From assembly GCA_029553475.1 (NCBI GenBank), contig JAKPKV010000114.1, forward strand, positions 265,088-329,087: a stretch of DNA of 64,000 nt, in the 5' to 3' direction. This stretch comes from Armatimonadota bacterium. Its GTDB lineage: Bacteria; Armatimonadota; Hebobacteria; CAIYQO01. Of this stretch, positions 47,414 to 58,008 are shown piece after piece; within the stretch, counting starts at the first letter, position 1; each line of letters opens with the position of its first letter. The notes beneath the pieces are model-generated. The model saw only the letters and a program-made list of their open reading frames with translations. It was not told where the DNA came from and made no database searches. The position numbers and the translations under genes are program-made.

Positions 47414-50275
47414 TTACTCGACGGAATTTTCACTCACCATGGAGCCTTGCCCATCGGCCAGGACACGGGCGGGCTTACCCACCAGGTTAAAGCGGATGAT
47501 ATTGCTCCCGGCGGTGGCTTCCTCCTGGATGGCCGTGAGCTGCGTCCGCTGCATCTGGGTATCCTGGCAATTGTTGTAATAGACGCGGCAATGATTCGTC
47601 GTGCCCGCCAGGAGAATGGCACCGGCGTCCGCTGCCGACTGATTGTTGTTGGCCGCCATATTGGCCACCAGTGCGGCGCGCTCCGTGTTGAGGAACTTGA
47701 AGCCGTTTTCATCATTGAAGCCGGCGTTGTTCGAAGTGATGAGCACTCCATGGGCTTGCACGGCAAGATAGCCGTTCCCGCGATTATTCCCGGCGATGTT
47801 CCCTTCCAGACGGGAGTCGGGGGCGGAACGGCTGACCAGGAAACCGTTGGCGCATTCACGGACGATGTTGCCCACGCAGGCGACCCGGCACTGGCTGAAT
47901 TCGAAACCGTTGCCTGCACCGCCCAGCGCGCGGCAGTCGCGCACCTGCACGTCGCCGCCGGCGACCTGCACCGCCGTACCTTCCCATCCACGGATGTCTA
48001 CCGCGAACAGCTCGCCTGCGTTCACGTTTTGCAAGAGGATGGCCGGTGACCGGAACGCCCGGCGCTCATATTCACCCAGAATCACCAGGTCGCGAACGGT
48101 GACGCGATCGGCGTTGCTCGCCACGAGCAGCGACGTGGTCTGCCCCGGCGTGGCGGCATGTAACACGGTGCCCAGGCCACTGCCCGCCAGCGTGACGCCG
48201 GAGGGAATAGTCAGCGGCTGTGCCAACCCATAGCGACCGGCCGGCAGCAATAGCGTGCCGCCGGTGTTTGCCAGCGTATTCAACGCCGCCTGAAAGCCGG
48301 CGTCCGGCTTCCCGGCATGATAAAAAGCCCGGCCGTCGAGGACCGGCGTGGGATATGCCGGCGGATCGACCGGGGTTGTGCGCGCGAGCCCTACCGTGAA
48401 TTTCTTCATGTCCAATTCGGCGCCCTGCGCTGAGAAGTAATTCTCCGGGCGCGCCTCGCTCATGGAGAGCGCTGTATCGCCGGCGAGGTTGCGATTGCCG
48501 ACGATCATGTTGCGCCGCGTGTCGCCTGCCGCGTAGATGAGCGTCTCTGCCCGGTTCCCGGCGACGAGAAAATCGAGCGTGGGCGAACCGGCCTTCCCCG
48601 ATCCTACCTGCAGCCGCGCAAAGCGGTTATTGAAGACCACCCCGCCCCCGCCTTCTCCCTGCTCGATGACAAACCCCTTGGGGGAACGGCAGTCGTTGCC
48701 GGCGATCACGTTAAAAATATCGAACGGCCACCCGTAGCCGTCATAGCGATCCAGCACATTCTGCAGGTAGACGCCGTTGCGGTTGAAGTAGCAAAAATAG
48801 AGCCCACTCGCCTGGTTATCCAGCCCCAAATTCCGCGCGTAGAGAAAACGCTGGGTGGTGGTGCCCGGATGATAGCCGTTGTAGGCGTTGGAGACGGTAT
48901 TGTCCGTCACGATCGCGTCCGCGCCCGTTTGCAGGCTGACGCCGTCCCCCCGCCATTTGGTGATCTGCACGCGGGTAATGCGGGCGCCCGCGACCTGCCC
49001 AAAGGTGACGGCGGAAGATTGAAAACCGCCCCAGCCACCATCGCCGCCGATGAGCGTCAGATCTTTCACCTCGATAAATTCCGCGCAATGGGCGTAGAGC
49101 AACGGGAACCAGCGGGAGAGTCTTTTCGCGCCTTCCGGAGCCGTCCCCCGGACGGTGACCCGGCTGCCATCGACCGCCACGACCACACAATCCTTGTTGA
49201 CCAGGTCGAGCATGCCGGGATGGCCCCAGTTGTCGTCGAAGCACACGGCGTCACCGGCGCGGAACTTGCCGGCGTCCGCCTGGGCCACGGTAACCACGCA
49301 GTGATCCTGGCCTTGCTCAACTTTCACAATGGGGGCTTTCTCGCCCTGGTCAGCTTTGAGAATCGTTGTGCCGGCGCCCTGGCCGCACAGGGTCACATTG
49401 TTGCGCAAGCGCAGATGCCGCCGCATGATGAATTCGCCCGCCGGGAGGCTGACCAGCCCGCCGGTAGGTGGCAACGCATCGATCGCTTGCTGTATTCCCA
49501 CGGCAGGATTGGCCGGGTCGATGAAATCGGCGGCGTTGCGGGTGGCCTGGCGATTCTCCGCCGGAGTGTTCGGTTGCAGCGGCAGCGTGCGCGCCGCCTT
49601 CGGCCCGGCCCACAGCTGGAAATTATCCAGCACCGCTTCCTTCCCCACGATGCCGTTCAACGCCGTGACGCTGAAGACAAAGTAGCGGTTAACCTCGCTG
49701 CGGGCGGGCGCCACGGTTTTCTGCAACAGCGGTGTGCCATCCACCGTCACGGAGCCGATTCCCCCGGCAGTCTGCATGACCACGTGGTGGGGCGTATCCA
49801 GCGTAATGCGAATATTGCCGTCGGCATCCAGCGCGGGCGCTTCCCCATCCGCTCCGGGGACAAACTGGACGCTGAATCGTTCCTGGTTGCCGCCGCCGCC
49901 TTCTTCGCCGCCACGCATCTCCAGGTTGAGCGAGTGGTGATTGCCGCTGGCGCTGGTGAAGGATTGGGTGGGAAACGTCAGGTCCATCGCGACCCGCGCG
50001 TCCTCGCGGGGCAAGGGCACCACGCATTGCACGACGGAGTTGTGACTGATGCGGATGGCATTGTCCCTGATAGAAGAGCGCCCGTTGCCGAACACCCAGC
50101 GCCAGTTGGCGCCGATGGCTGGTCGGTTGAAGTCATCGGCGAAGATCAGGCGCCAGCCCGCGGCGGTTTCCTGAGCGAAGGCGCACGGCATGGCGGCCAG
50201 CAGAAGGATCGCCGTGCACACCAGGCGCCAACAGCGTGCCGCTGTACCTGGACCGTTTTCCGCCTGCGATTTCAT
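47414..50275 (-). CDS. Secreted beta-helix protein with N-terminal jelly roll
   Basis: A 953-residue exported protein. Signal peptide LVCTAILLLAAMPCAFA. Residues about 40-215 resemble a concanavalin-type sugar-binding domain (WRLIFADDFNRPAIGANWRW). Two beta-helix units of the pectate_lyase_3 kind follow: ADFIDPANPAVGIQQAIDAL with LPAGEFIMRRHLRL, and AFYHAGKPDAGFQAALNTL with LLLPAGRYGLAQPL. Short helix repeats (VVGNRNL, ITSNNAGFNDENGF) follow each. It is the last gene of the locus and probably cleaves or binds the target polysaccharide. Start ATG 50275 has AAAGGA upstream. Confidence 0.8.
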   Translation of the reverse strand: MKSQAENGPGTAARCWRLVCTAILLLAAMPCAFAQETAAGWRLIFADDFNRPAIGANWRWVFGNGRSSIRDNAIRISHNSVVQCVVPLPREDARVAMDLTFPTQSFTSASGNHHSLNLEMRGGEEGGGGNQERFSVQFVPGADGEAPALDADGNIRITLDTPHHVVMQTAGGIGSVTVDGTPLLQKTVAPARSEVNRYFVFSVTALNGIVGKEAVLDNFQLWAGPKAARTLPLQPNTPAENRQATRNAADFIDPANPAVGIQQAIDALPPTGGLVSLPAGEFIMRRHLRLRNNVTLCGQGAGTTILKADQGEKAPIVKVEQGQDHCVVTVAQADAGKFRAGDAVCFDDNWGHPGMLDLVNKDCVVVAVDGSRVTVRGTAPEGAKRLSRWFPLLYAHCAEFIEVKDLTLIGGDGGWGGFQSSAVTFGQVAGARITRVQITKWRGDGVSLQTGADAIVTDNTVSNAYNGYHPGTTTQRFLYARNLGLDNQASGLYFCYFNRNGVYLQNVLDRYDGYGWPFDIFNVIAGNDCRSPKGFVIEQGEGGGGVVFNNRFARLQVGSGKAGSPTLDFLVAGNRAETLIYAAGDTRRNMIVGNRNLAGDTALSMSEARPENYFSAQGAELDMKKFTVGLARTTPVDPPAYPTPVLDGRAFYHAGKPDAGFQAALNTLANTGGTLLLPAGRYGLAQPLTIPSGVTLAGSGLGTVLHAATPGQTTSLLVASNADRVTVRDLVILGEYERRAFRSPAILLQNVNAGELFAVDIRGWEGTAVQVAGGDVQVRDCRALGGAGNGFEFSQCRVACVGNIVRECANGFLVSRSAPDSRLEGNIAGNNRGNGYLAVQAHGVLITSNNAGFNDENGFKFLNTERAALVANMAANNNQSAADAGAILLAGTTNHCRVYYNNCQDTQMQRTQLTAIQEEATAGSNIIRFNLVGKPARVLADGQGSMVSENSVE

Positions 50276-50319
50276 GATCGGGCATCCTTTCATCTGATCG
50301 GCAGTACTGGCAGAAACCA

Positions 50320-51864
50320 CTACGCACCCGGCGGGAGGAGTTCCCAGCGGACGTTGGAAAAATAGGCGGTGCCGCGCCCGATAAACCGCAACAGCAGCTT
50401 GCCCACCAGCACGTTGCTTGGACAGGGCGACGTGATGACCTCGACATAGGTCCAGGGAATCCGCTCGGGGATCGGGTCGGCAATAGTGATGAGGGGAGCG
50501 CTCCATCCGCCCGCGACCGTCTCCGTTGTCGAATTGGTCGCCGGACCGTTGAATTGGCGGAATTCCACGCCGAGCTGCGGGCCGCCGTCGGTGGTGTCGC
50601 ACGCGCACTCCTCGACCTTCACCCACGCCGAAAAGCGGTAACGGGCTTCGGCCAGAAAGGGGTTGCCCCACTGGGAAGGGCCGAGCGAGGGCTGCTCCCA
50701 ACTGCCGATATTGCTCTGCTGATTCCGGATCACCAGCGCGCCGGCCCCCTCCCGATAACCGCCGGTCGTCTCCCACCGGCACCCCTCGCTGGTCGGCTTC
50801 CAGCATTGGGCGTCCATCCGCTCCAACGCCGACACCGTGAAGGTGTTTTCGGGTTCCTCGTACGCCGGGAGGTTGGCCTTCCGGAATTCGGACGGAGTGA
50901 GCGTCAACTCCCGTGCCTGCGCGCGAATGGGCTGTGTCACCTCCGGCCCGACCTGCCGGACCGTCGTGCCGGCGGTGAGGGTCGTCCCGGCCGGGAGCAC
51001 GCCGTCCTGCAGATACGGCTCCAGATCCATCCAGAAATGGAAGTCCATCCCCCACTCGCAGACATGATGGAAGTGCGAGGGCGCGTCACAGGTATATTCG
51101 AGCGCGGTCCCATCTTCCTGCAGCAGGTACAGGTATCCCTGCGGATGGCACGCGCGGGCGCGGCGGTTGTCGCGGGTCAGATGGAGCCATTTGGTTTTGT
51201 TCAACTCGGACCACACGTACGACCCATCGGGGTTCTGCAGGAGAATCGCGACATAGCGCCGTTGCCAGTGCGCCCGAAAGCTGTCGGGGCCGAACGGCTC
51301 CGGTTGATGCAGCCAGTCGCGCGTCATCGGCACGGCCGGCCCGGAGGCGTTGACCGGCGCCGGGTCGGCAAATTGCAGGAACACGCCCGGGCGATTATCG
51401 GCATGCCAGAAGCGATAGACGCGCAGCGGCGTGTGCTGGGAGAGCGCCCAGACAGCGATGGGCTGCCGCACTTCCGCATCCATCCGTTGCGTCCAGACGA
51501 ATTGTCCGTCTTCCAGGCGCACGGTGATGGTGCAGCGTTCCGCCACCAGCTCAAAGGCGGCGGTGCCCGCGGCCGTACCGGTCGGCGTGATGACCACCGA
51601 CAGCCCGTCGGGTTCCGTGGCGGTGTCATAGCGGACATCCGTGACGGCATGCTGATACCCGTGCCACCCAAAGATCGGCAGGAACGCGACTTCCGGTCCG
51701 CCCCCGGGCAGCATGTGCTGGTTCGTGACGATCCAGTGGCCGCCAAAGTAGCAATGGTTCTTCTCAAAGGTCAGGATCTCGTCGCCCTGGTAATAGATCC
51801 CCGCGTGCGCCCCGTGCTCAAGGAAGGCGAACGCGGAAATGCGCTCGCGCGAAGTCATCGTCAT
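50320..51864 (-). CDS. Unknown protein with C-terminal carbohydrate-binding-like domain
   Basis: About 514 residues with no signal peptide. The first 350 residues are strand-rich and aromatic (GGHWIVTNQHMLPGGGPEVA, FLPIFGWHGYQHAV), like a beta-sandwich epimerase or galactose-mutarotase-like fold. The last 170 residues (RYRFSAWVKVEECACDTTDG, LLLRFIGRGTAYFSNVRWEL) look like a jelly-roll binding module. I do not recognise a family. It sits 26 nt behind the toroid gene and 44 nt before the beta-helix gene, so it acts in the same pathway. Confidence 0.6.
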   Translation of the reverse strand: MTMTSRERISAFAFLEHGAHAGIYYQGDEILTFEKNHCYFGGHWIVTNQHMLPGGGPEVAFLPIFGWHGYQHAVTDVRYDTATEPDGLSVVITPTGTAAGTAAFELVAERCTITVRLEDGQFVWTQRMDAEVRQPIAVWALSQHTPLRVYRFWHADNRPGVFLQFADPAPVNASGPAVPMTRDWLHQPEPFGPDSFRAHWQRRYVAILLQNPDGSYVWSELNKTKWLHLTRDNRRARACHPQGYLYLLQEDGTALEYTCDAPSHFHHVCEWGMDFHFWMDLEPYLQDGVLPAGTTLTAGTTVRQVGPEVTQPIRAQARELTLTPSEFRKANLPAYEEPENTFTVSALERMDAQCWKPTSEGCRWETTGGYREGAGALVIRNQQSNIGSWEQPSLGPSQWGNPFLAEARYRFSAWVKVEECACDTTDGGPQLGVEFRQFNGPATNSTTETVAGGWSAPLITIADPIPERIPWTYVEVITSPCPSNVLVGKLLLRFIGRGTAYFSNVRWELLPPGA

Positions 51865-51890
51865 CGCTCTCTCTTTCGTGGTGTGCCGTC

Positions 51891-53960
51891 TCACTGCTCC
51901 CGGTCGCCGATGGCGAAGGGCCAGTCGCCCCAGGCGACGGAGAAATCCTGCCAGGGGAAGAAGGTCGGGACGGACGTGAACGGCTCATAGAGGAAGGGGA
52001 GCTCCGCTGTCCGAATGCCGTCATACGCGGCGACGGGCAGGTCGAGCCGCCGGCCGTTGATGGCGGCGATGCGCTGGGTGGGGGCGCCCGGACTGATGGA
52101 GGTCTCCATCTCCAGCGCGGGGCGGGCGCTGCCCGCCGGACGGCGGTAGCGGACGCGGCGGGTGGCCCAGTAGTAATCGGTGAATTGCCCTTGCGCCATG
52201 TCGGCGGCGAAGGCGGCCAGCGAGGGGTAGTCGTCCACGCTCGCGTGCTCGGCGAGGAAACCGCCGAAGACGTGGCGCAATTCGGTGCGCGTGAAGGTCC
52301 GCGGCTCGCCGTCGTAAAAGGTTGCTCGGATCACTTCGTAATGATTGATCCGTTCCAGGGTGAGGCGCGCCGGCCCCAGCGTCCGCGTGTACGCCAGGGG
52401 GCGGATGGCGATCAACAGCCGCCCGCGCCGGCAGGCGATCCAGTCGCCGTGGGCGATCGCGTCGGACCACGCGGCGCGCGGCGCGCCGCCGACGATGATT
52501 TCGTCGGCGCCGCCGAAATGCGACGGAAAGATCACCAACTCGCTCAGCCGAGAGATCGGACGCGCCTCGCCGCCGCTCGCGGGGTCTTCCGGCCCGCCCA
52601 GCGCGAGGTGCGGATGGGTCAGCACCAGCGCGGTGGGCCCGTCCTGCAAGGCGAAGGCGTGGCCGCAGGAGGGCAGCAGGTCCTCCTCGCCGGCATTGGC
52701 GTAGCGGATCGGTTCGAGCGTGTGCGCGCCCTCATGCCACTCGGCCCCGGCATGGGGGACTTCCATCGCCTGTTTTTCCGTGCCCGGCCCGTCGTCGTCC
52801 AGCACCATCTTGGCGAAGACGGTGCCCACGTCGCGGAACGACGCCACCGGTTCGCGGCGCTTGTAGGTCACGACATAGGACAGCGTCTGCTCGCCGCCGG
52901 CGAACGGCGTGGTGCAGGTGCCCAGCGTATAATCGGCATCGAGGACAGATTCCAGGCGCGTGACGCGTCCGGGGAAATCGGCGCCGTAATCGCCCAGCTC
53001 GGCGCTTGCCACCGCGCGATAGGGATACGATTTGCCGGCGAACAGCTCCCGCGCCTGCTCGGGCACGTGATAGCTGCCGGTGGCGAGCCAGCTCATCTGC
53101 GCGATACTGTAGGGATAATCGCCCAGGTGGTGTACCACCAGCCCCGCCGGGCGCGTGAAGAGCGCCATGGGCGAGGGGTGCACCCGGTCGCCGAGGACCA
53201 GCCAGAGCAGCGTGGACACGCTGCTCATGTGGGCCAGCGTGTCCATGGTGTAGGCGCGGGAATACGGGCCGGCGACGACGCCCATCTCCGGGTGGAAGCG
53301 CGCGGCCAGGTCGATCCACAGTCGCGCCTCGATGTGGCGGGCGAGGCGGCGGGCCTCCGCATCGCGCGCATGTTCGGCGATCTCCGCGATGGCGTGCATG
53401 GTCAGCGGGGTGTAGGTGGGCGAGTTGAATTCGCTGTTGACGCCGCAGCGCACGAGCAGGGCGCGGAACTGGCGCAGGTTCCACACGCCGTAGGCCACCG
53501 CCTCCGCATCGCCGAGCCATTCGCCGCCGAGGATCAGCCCCAGCGACGCCTTGGCGGGCATGTTGTCGTTATAGCCGTGGAACTGGAAGTCCGGCTGGCG
53601 GTTGCCGGGCTTGAAGGCGAAGCCGTCGCGGGTCAATCCCTCCAGCTTGGCGCGCACGTCGGCGGCCATGCGGTCGCCAAACTGCACCAGCAGGGCGGCG
53701 GCGATATTTGTGTCGAAGATATTGAAACGCGTGTCGCCGTAGCGCGCGGTCTCGCCCGGGCGGATGACCGCGTCGGCCAGCGCCGCCTCCCCGGCGGTAT
53801 AGAGCGCGCAGGCGAGCCACAGCCGCTCGCGCGTCTCCGGGGGCTTGCTCGCCAACTGCCACTGCCCCGCGTCGTCATACCAGGTGCGCGCGGCGGCGGC
53901 CGCCGCCGCGCAATACTGCCTCGTTCGCGCGGCGCAGGCGGTGTCCAGGGGTACAATCAT
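51891..53960 (-). CDS. Predicted (alpha/alpha)-toroid plus beta-sandwich protein, lyase-like
   Basis: About 689 residues. The first 330 are helical (LWLACALYTAGEAALADAVI, HAIAEIAEHARDAEARRLAR) with conserved aromatic and polar blocks FHGYNDNMPAKASL, NSEFNSPTYTPLT and AGPYSRAYTMDTLAHMS. The rest is strand-rich. This order resembles heparinase II/III-type and related lyases, with Tyr and His in the blocks as possible catalytic residues, but no firm family is recognised. ATG 53960 has GGAG upstream; the longer reading would start at TTG 53966. Confidence 0.6.
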   Translation of the reverse strand: MIVPLDTACAARTRQYCAAAAAAARTWYDDAGQWQLASKPPETRERLWLACALYTAGEAALADAVIRPGETARYGDTRFNIFDTNIAAALLVQFGDRMAADVRAKLEGLTRDGFAFKPGNRQPDFQFHGYNDNMPAKASLGLILGGEWLGDAEAVAYGVWNLRQFRALLVRCGVNSEFNSPTYTPLTMHAIAEIAEHARDAEARRLARHIEARLWIDLAARFHPEMGVVAGPYSRAYTMDTLAHMSSVSTLLWLVLGDRVHPSPMALFTRPAGLVVHHLGDYPYSIAQMSWLATGSYHVPEQARELFAGKSYPYRAVASAELGDYGADFPGRVTRLESVLDADYTLGTCTTPFAGGEQTLSYVVTYKRREPVASFRDVGTVFAKMVLDDDGPGTEKQAMEVPHAGAEWHEGAHTLEPIRYANAGEEDLLPSCGHAFALQDGPTALVLTHPHLALGGPEDPASGGEARPISRLSELVIFPSHFGGADEIIVGGAPRAAWSDAIAHGDWIACRRGRLLIAIRPLAYTRTLGPARLTLERINHYEVIRATFYDGEPRTFTRTELRHVFGGFLAEHASVDDYPSLAAFAADMAQGQFTDYYWATRRVRYRRPAGSARPALEMETSISPGAPTQRIAAINGRRLDLPVAAYDGIRTAELPFLYEPFTSVPTFFPWQDFSVAWGDWPFAIGDREQ

Positions 53961-54031
53961 CTCCAAACTCCATTCGGTAACGGCACGCTGCCGTGGTCTC
54001 CACGCGTATGTCTTGCGGTCAGCGCGGCCGG

Positions 54032-57000
54032 CTATGGGGCGGGAACGAGCTGCCCGTCGGCGATGGTCAGCAGGCGGCTTTCCCCGGCGGGGATCTTCAC
54101 CGTGCCCTTGGCGCCGCCGAACAGCGGGGCATGGGCGGGCGAAGAGATGGTCGCGTGCACTTCCCGATCCGTCGGGTTATGGACCTCCAGGAACGGCGGC
54201 TTGCCCGCTGCCTGGCCGTCCATCACCAGCGTCAGTTTCACCTCCCGATGGTCGCAGACGAAGACGTTGCCCACCCACATCGCGTTCGCCTTGTCGATGG
54301 GCTCGGTCAGCCAGGCCGTGCCGTCCGCGTCCACGGCGACGAATCGGTACCAGGGGCGGGCCGTGCTGTAGATGGCGGCGCAGCCATTGTTCGCCAGCCC
54401 GCGCACGCGAATCGGCAGGTCGATCATCAGGTTTTGCGGGCCGAGGGTGAAGGCCGCCTCGTTTTTCTCCGCCCTGGCGGTGAAGAAGAAGACCGCGTCC
54501 TCCACTGTGCCCGTGTTCATGTCCACCGGATACCCGGCGTAGCCGCCGCCCAGGTTCAGCGCTTTGACCGTGTGCTCCAGCAAAGCATTGCCGGCGACGT
54601 CATCCGTGAACGTCCCTACGCCGAAGCGGTATTTCATCACCGTGCCGGCCTTGACCTGCTGGCCGTCCCGGCCCAACCCGACGAGCAGCCCACTCCAGGG
54701 CGCGGGCGACACGTGGTAGGCCAAGTCCACATCCGCCGGCGTCAGCAGGCCGTGATAGCCCACGGTGGTGGGCATCCAGGCGGCGTAGCCGCCCGGCCGG
54801 ATGCGGCCCTGCAGGCGAATCCCTTTCTTATCGTCGCGGACGATGCCCGTGCGCGGCCCTTCGACATCGGTGACGACAAACACGTGGCCAATATTCTTGG
54901 CCAGATCCCTGGGGCAACGGTCTTCGAACAAAGGGATCGGCACCGGCCCTTGCAATGTACAATCCTTTTTGAAGCGGATTTCGCCCTCGTGCCAGAGGAT
55001 GCCGCCCCTATAGTCCTTGCGCCCTTCGCGGTCGCGGCGATGGCTCCAGGTGGTGAACATGTCCACGCGCTCCATCGGCGCGTACAGCGTGTGCACGCGC
55101 TCGTAGTACTCCAGGTCGGCCATGTCGCGCGGCGTGGTCGCCATATATGGTGTCGGACGCTGGTCGGTGTTGTACGCCTCGGAGAGCTTGTCCTGGCGCA
55201 TGGTGACGATCTGGAGATCGTAGTTGTTGACGCCCACGTCCATGACCACGCCCGGCACCAGTCCGGGCTGGTTGGGATAGACGCCGCCCGTCTCCTTCAG
55301 GTTGACCCCATCCCGCAACCAGGCGGTTGGCGATAGCACGCCCAGCGCGCCGGCGGAGTCCCAGCCGCGCAGGGAATAGTCCATGCCATTGCGCCACGCC
55401 TTGGCCGCATTGAACCATTCGTTCCGGTCCGGATGCCAGACCATCGCCGTCGGCCCCAGGATGTTGACGTTGTCGCCGCAGCGGTACAGGCCGGATTTGT
55501 AACAGTACAGCCGGGCATCACGCGAGATCGCCTTCTTGCCGTGGATATCCGTCACCTCCAGCACCAGGTAATGCTGCTGGTCGTGCACCAGCTCGAATTC
55601 GCGGGCCAATTCCCTGGCGCCGCCGCCGAGAAAGCGCCGGATCGGGCCGCGGTCGGCGTCCAGCACTTTGACCTCGGCGATGCCGGCATCGGAGCGCACC
55701 GCGAAACGCAGACGGACCCGCTGGCCGCCGCGGGTGTATTTCCAGTTGCTCTCCATCTGGCCATTGAGCGCCTGCCAGACGGCGATCACCGGTCCCTGGC
55801 TGACGTAGACGGAGCTTCCCGGAGCGAAGCGCGTGGTGAGCGCCTGTTTGACCGACGCCATATCCTTCAGGCCGGCAGAAAAACACGCCGCCGCCGCCGC
55901 CGCGACCTCGGTCGGCGAGACGATGCGCGTGAAGGACGCCAGCGAGGCCCAGCGCAGGTCGCGCAGACCGAACAGGTACTCGTTCACGTTGTCGGCGACG
56001 AGCCGGTCCTTGTCGTACACAAACGGCAGGTAATGATAAAAATTCCAGAGCTTCTCCACGCGCCCGCCGTTGGCGCGCAACTGGCGATAGTCCAACAGCG
56101 CGCTGCCGGGATAACTGCACGCGACCGCGTACTGCCCGAAGTGCCTCACCCGTTTGCCGTCCCACTGAACGTATTCACGATTCCCATATTTGAGCGTGTT
56201 CTCGGGGAAGAGCACCCGCTCGCCCCACATCGCCCAGCGGTTGCCGATGCCGTCGGTGAACTCGATCCCCGGACAGGCGTAGAAATCGCCGGCCTTGGAC
56301 GCCGCGGCGCAGTCGGCTTTCAGTCGGGCCAGCGTTTCCGCCGTGAGCAGCTCCAGGGGATCGTTGAACACGATGAAGGACAGCCCGGCCGCCCTGGCCG
56401 CCGCGACGTACTCGGCCACCGTGCCCTTCCCGTCGCTGTAGGCCGAGTGCGCGCCGAAAATCCCCCGGATGCTGCCATCATTGGGTGGGATGAAGCCGCC
56501 CGTCGTGGGGAACGACCGGTCAAACTCCACTTGCGCCGGATACTGGATCGGCTGATAGGGCGTCGGCGCGTACGTGCCGAAATCCTTCAGCTCGCGCGCC
56601 GGCTCGGCCAGCCAGCGGTAGGCGTTCATCTGCATCCTCATGCTGTCGCTGGGTTGATCGGCGGCCCGGTCGCCGTTCACTTCCACGATGTCCGCCCACA
56701 GCGGATTGCGATGATTCATCCCGGTGAACAGCGGCGAGATCGGGTAACAGGCGATCCGTCCCTTGCCCAACTGGCGGACCGCCAGCACCGGCGGCGCGCT
56801 CGGGTACGTCCCTTCGAGCTCGATATTGAGCTCATTATCGTCTCCGGATTGGTAGCTCTTCGCTTCTTTCTCGCCTCGCACCAGCACTTCCCACTCGGGA
56901 GAATAGTGCATCGCCACCACTCCCGGAAAAGGCGCGTGCCCGAGCAACGGCAGGCAGAGCTGTTTGACATCTTTGGTTATCGCATGCGCCTGGATATTGC

Positions 57001-57571
57001 GCGTGCGCCAGAAGGTCACCTTGTTCAGCGTCATCCCCTCGAAGGTGCGCGTCTTGTCGAACACGCCCTCGTGAAGAATTTGGAGTCCCAGCGGCGCCAG
57101 CACGGCGTTCCAGTACACTTCAACGTCAGTGCCGGGATAGCGAACGGGCTGGGGTTGGAGCAACAACCCGCCGCCTTCCGACACGTAGCGCACCAGGGCG
57201 CGCCCGACCACGGCCGCGCGGCGCTGGTGTGTCTCGTCAAAGCGCGGGAGGTCTGTGTCGGTGGTCATCAGGTGCACCACCTGGAATTGCTTCAGGTGCG
57301 CCACCAGCTGGTCTTCCGTGCGATCGCGCTGGTGGAAAAACGCGCGCTCTATCAAGGCCGCCCGGATGCCGTTTTCCTGGTAGACCGGAATCATCCGGTC
57401 ATACTGCTGGAATTCGAAATTGTATTTTTCCGCGTCGTATGTCGCGATGCCCAGCACCACCGGCGCCGCCGGTGGTGCGGCCAGGGCGGCGATGGTACAC
57501 AGGGTGATAACTGCCACCCCCGCCGCGAGACGGCCAACGGTCGAGCGGAGTTGCATTGTTAGATGACTCAT
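54032..57571 (-). CDS. Large secreted protein with PHP-like domain
   Basis: About 1179 residues. The start ATG 57571 has AAGGAG upstream, and a signal peptide follows (LAAGVAVITLCTIAALAAPP). Residues about 30-300 look like a ThuA/glutamine-amidotransferase-like fold (LVRYVSEGGGLLLQPQPV). Residues about 370-450 resemble a PHP metallo-hydrolase: GAHSAYSDGKGTVAEYVAAA, FIVFNDPLELLT and YACPGIEFTDG. The first His of the usual HxH is replaced by Ala or Gly, so metal binding may be altered. The C-terminal half is beta-rich and unassigned. It leads the four-gene locus behind the LacI regulator. Confidence 0.65.
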   Translation of the reverse strand: MSHLTMQLRSTVGRLAAGVAVITLCTIAALAAPPAAPVVLGIATYDAEKYNFEFQQYDRMIPVYQENGIRAALIERAFFHQRDRTEDQLVAHLKQFQVVHLMTTDTDLPRFDETHQRRAAVVGRALVRYVSEGGGLLLQPQPVRYPGTDVEVYWNAVLAPLGLQILHEGVFDKTRTFEGMTLNKVTFWRTRNIQAHAITKDVKQLCLPLLGHAPFPGVVAMHYSPEWEVLVRGEKEAKSYQSGDDNELNIELEGTYPSAPPVLAVRQLGKGRIACYPISPLFTGMNHRNPLWADIVEVNGDRAADQPSDSMRMQMNAYRWLAEPARELKDFGTYAPTPYQPIQYPAQVEFDRSFPTTGGFIPPNDGSIRGIFGAHSAYSDGKGTVAEYVAAARAAGLSFIVFNDPLELLTAETLARLKADCAAASKAGDFYACPGIEFTDGIGNRWAMWGERVLFPENTLKYGNREYVQWDGKRVRHFGQYAVACSYPGSALLDYRQLRANGGRVEKLWNFYHYLPFVYDKDRLVADNVNEYLFGLRDLRWASLASFTRIVSPTEVAAAAAACFSAGLKDMASVKQALTTRFAPGSSVYVSQGPVIAVWQALNGQMESNWKYTRGGQRVRLRFAVRSDAGIAEVKVLDADRGPIRRFLGGGARELAREFELVHDQQHYLVLEVTDIHGKKAISRDARLYCYKSGLYRCGDNVNILGPTAMVWHPDRNEWFNAAKAWRNGMDYSLRGWDSAGALGVLSPTAWLRDGVNLKETGGVYPNQPGLVPGVVMDVGVNNYDLQIVTMRQDKLSEAYNTDQRPTPYMATTPRDMADLEYYERVHTLYAPMERVDMFTTWSHRRDREGRKDYRGGILWHEGEIRFKKDCTLQGPVPIPLFEDRCPRDLAKNIGHVFVVTDVEGPRTGIVRDDKKGIRLQGRIRPGGYAAWMPTTVGYHGLLTPADVDLAYHVSPAPWSGLLVGLGRDGQQVKAGTVMKYRFGVGTFTDDVAGNALLEHTVKALNLGGGYAGYPVDMNTGTVEDAVFFFTARAEKNEAAFTLGPQNLMIDLPIRVRGLANNGCAAIYSTARPWYRFVAVDADGTAWLTEPIDKANAMWVGNVFVCDHREVKLTLVMDGQAAGKPPFLEVHNPTDREVHATISSPAHAPLFGGAKGTVKIPAGESRLLTIADGQLVPAP

Positions 57572-58008
57572 GGGATTCTCCTTCATCCATACCATGTAGG
57601 CACATGAACCGTAGCGCATGAGGTGGCGACGGCCAAACGCGGGACATCCGGCGGGCACAATGTCTCCTGCTTCTCACGAAAACGTCGCGGGGGCGGGGGA
57701 GCGGCCTGCAGCGTCACCGGATCGCTGGACAGCCCCATGTCGCCCACCGGAAAGACAAACGCGCCATATCATCGTTCACGCATCGCATGTAGCGCCGTGG
57801 TTAACGCTAGACATTACATGGTAGCACTCCACATGGCAACAGTCAAGGGCGCCTGGGGGATAAGTCAGGGGTATTTTTGCTGACGTGCCGGGAAAGCTGC
57901 CCGGCCCCGCCCCGCGGGTCTACGCAACGTTTCGGGCGAGTCTCGGATACGGGTCACGGGTCAACGCTCTCCCCCGCCTCTCTCCCTGCGCGCTTCTCCC
58001 GTGTCACT
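57572..58008. other. Intergenic region upstream of the polysaccharide locus
   Basis: 437 bp without a gene. It should carry the promoter and operator of the locus; no exact copy of the TTACGCATA site found elsewhere in the window is seen here. Confidence 0.4.
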
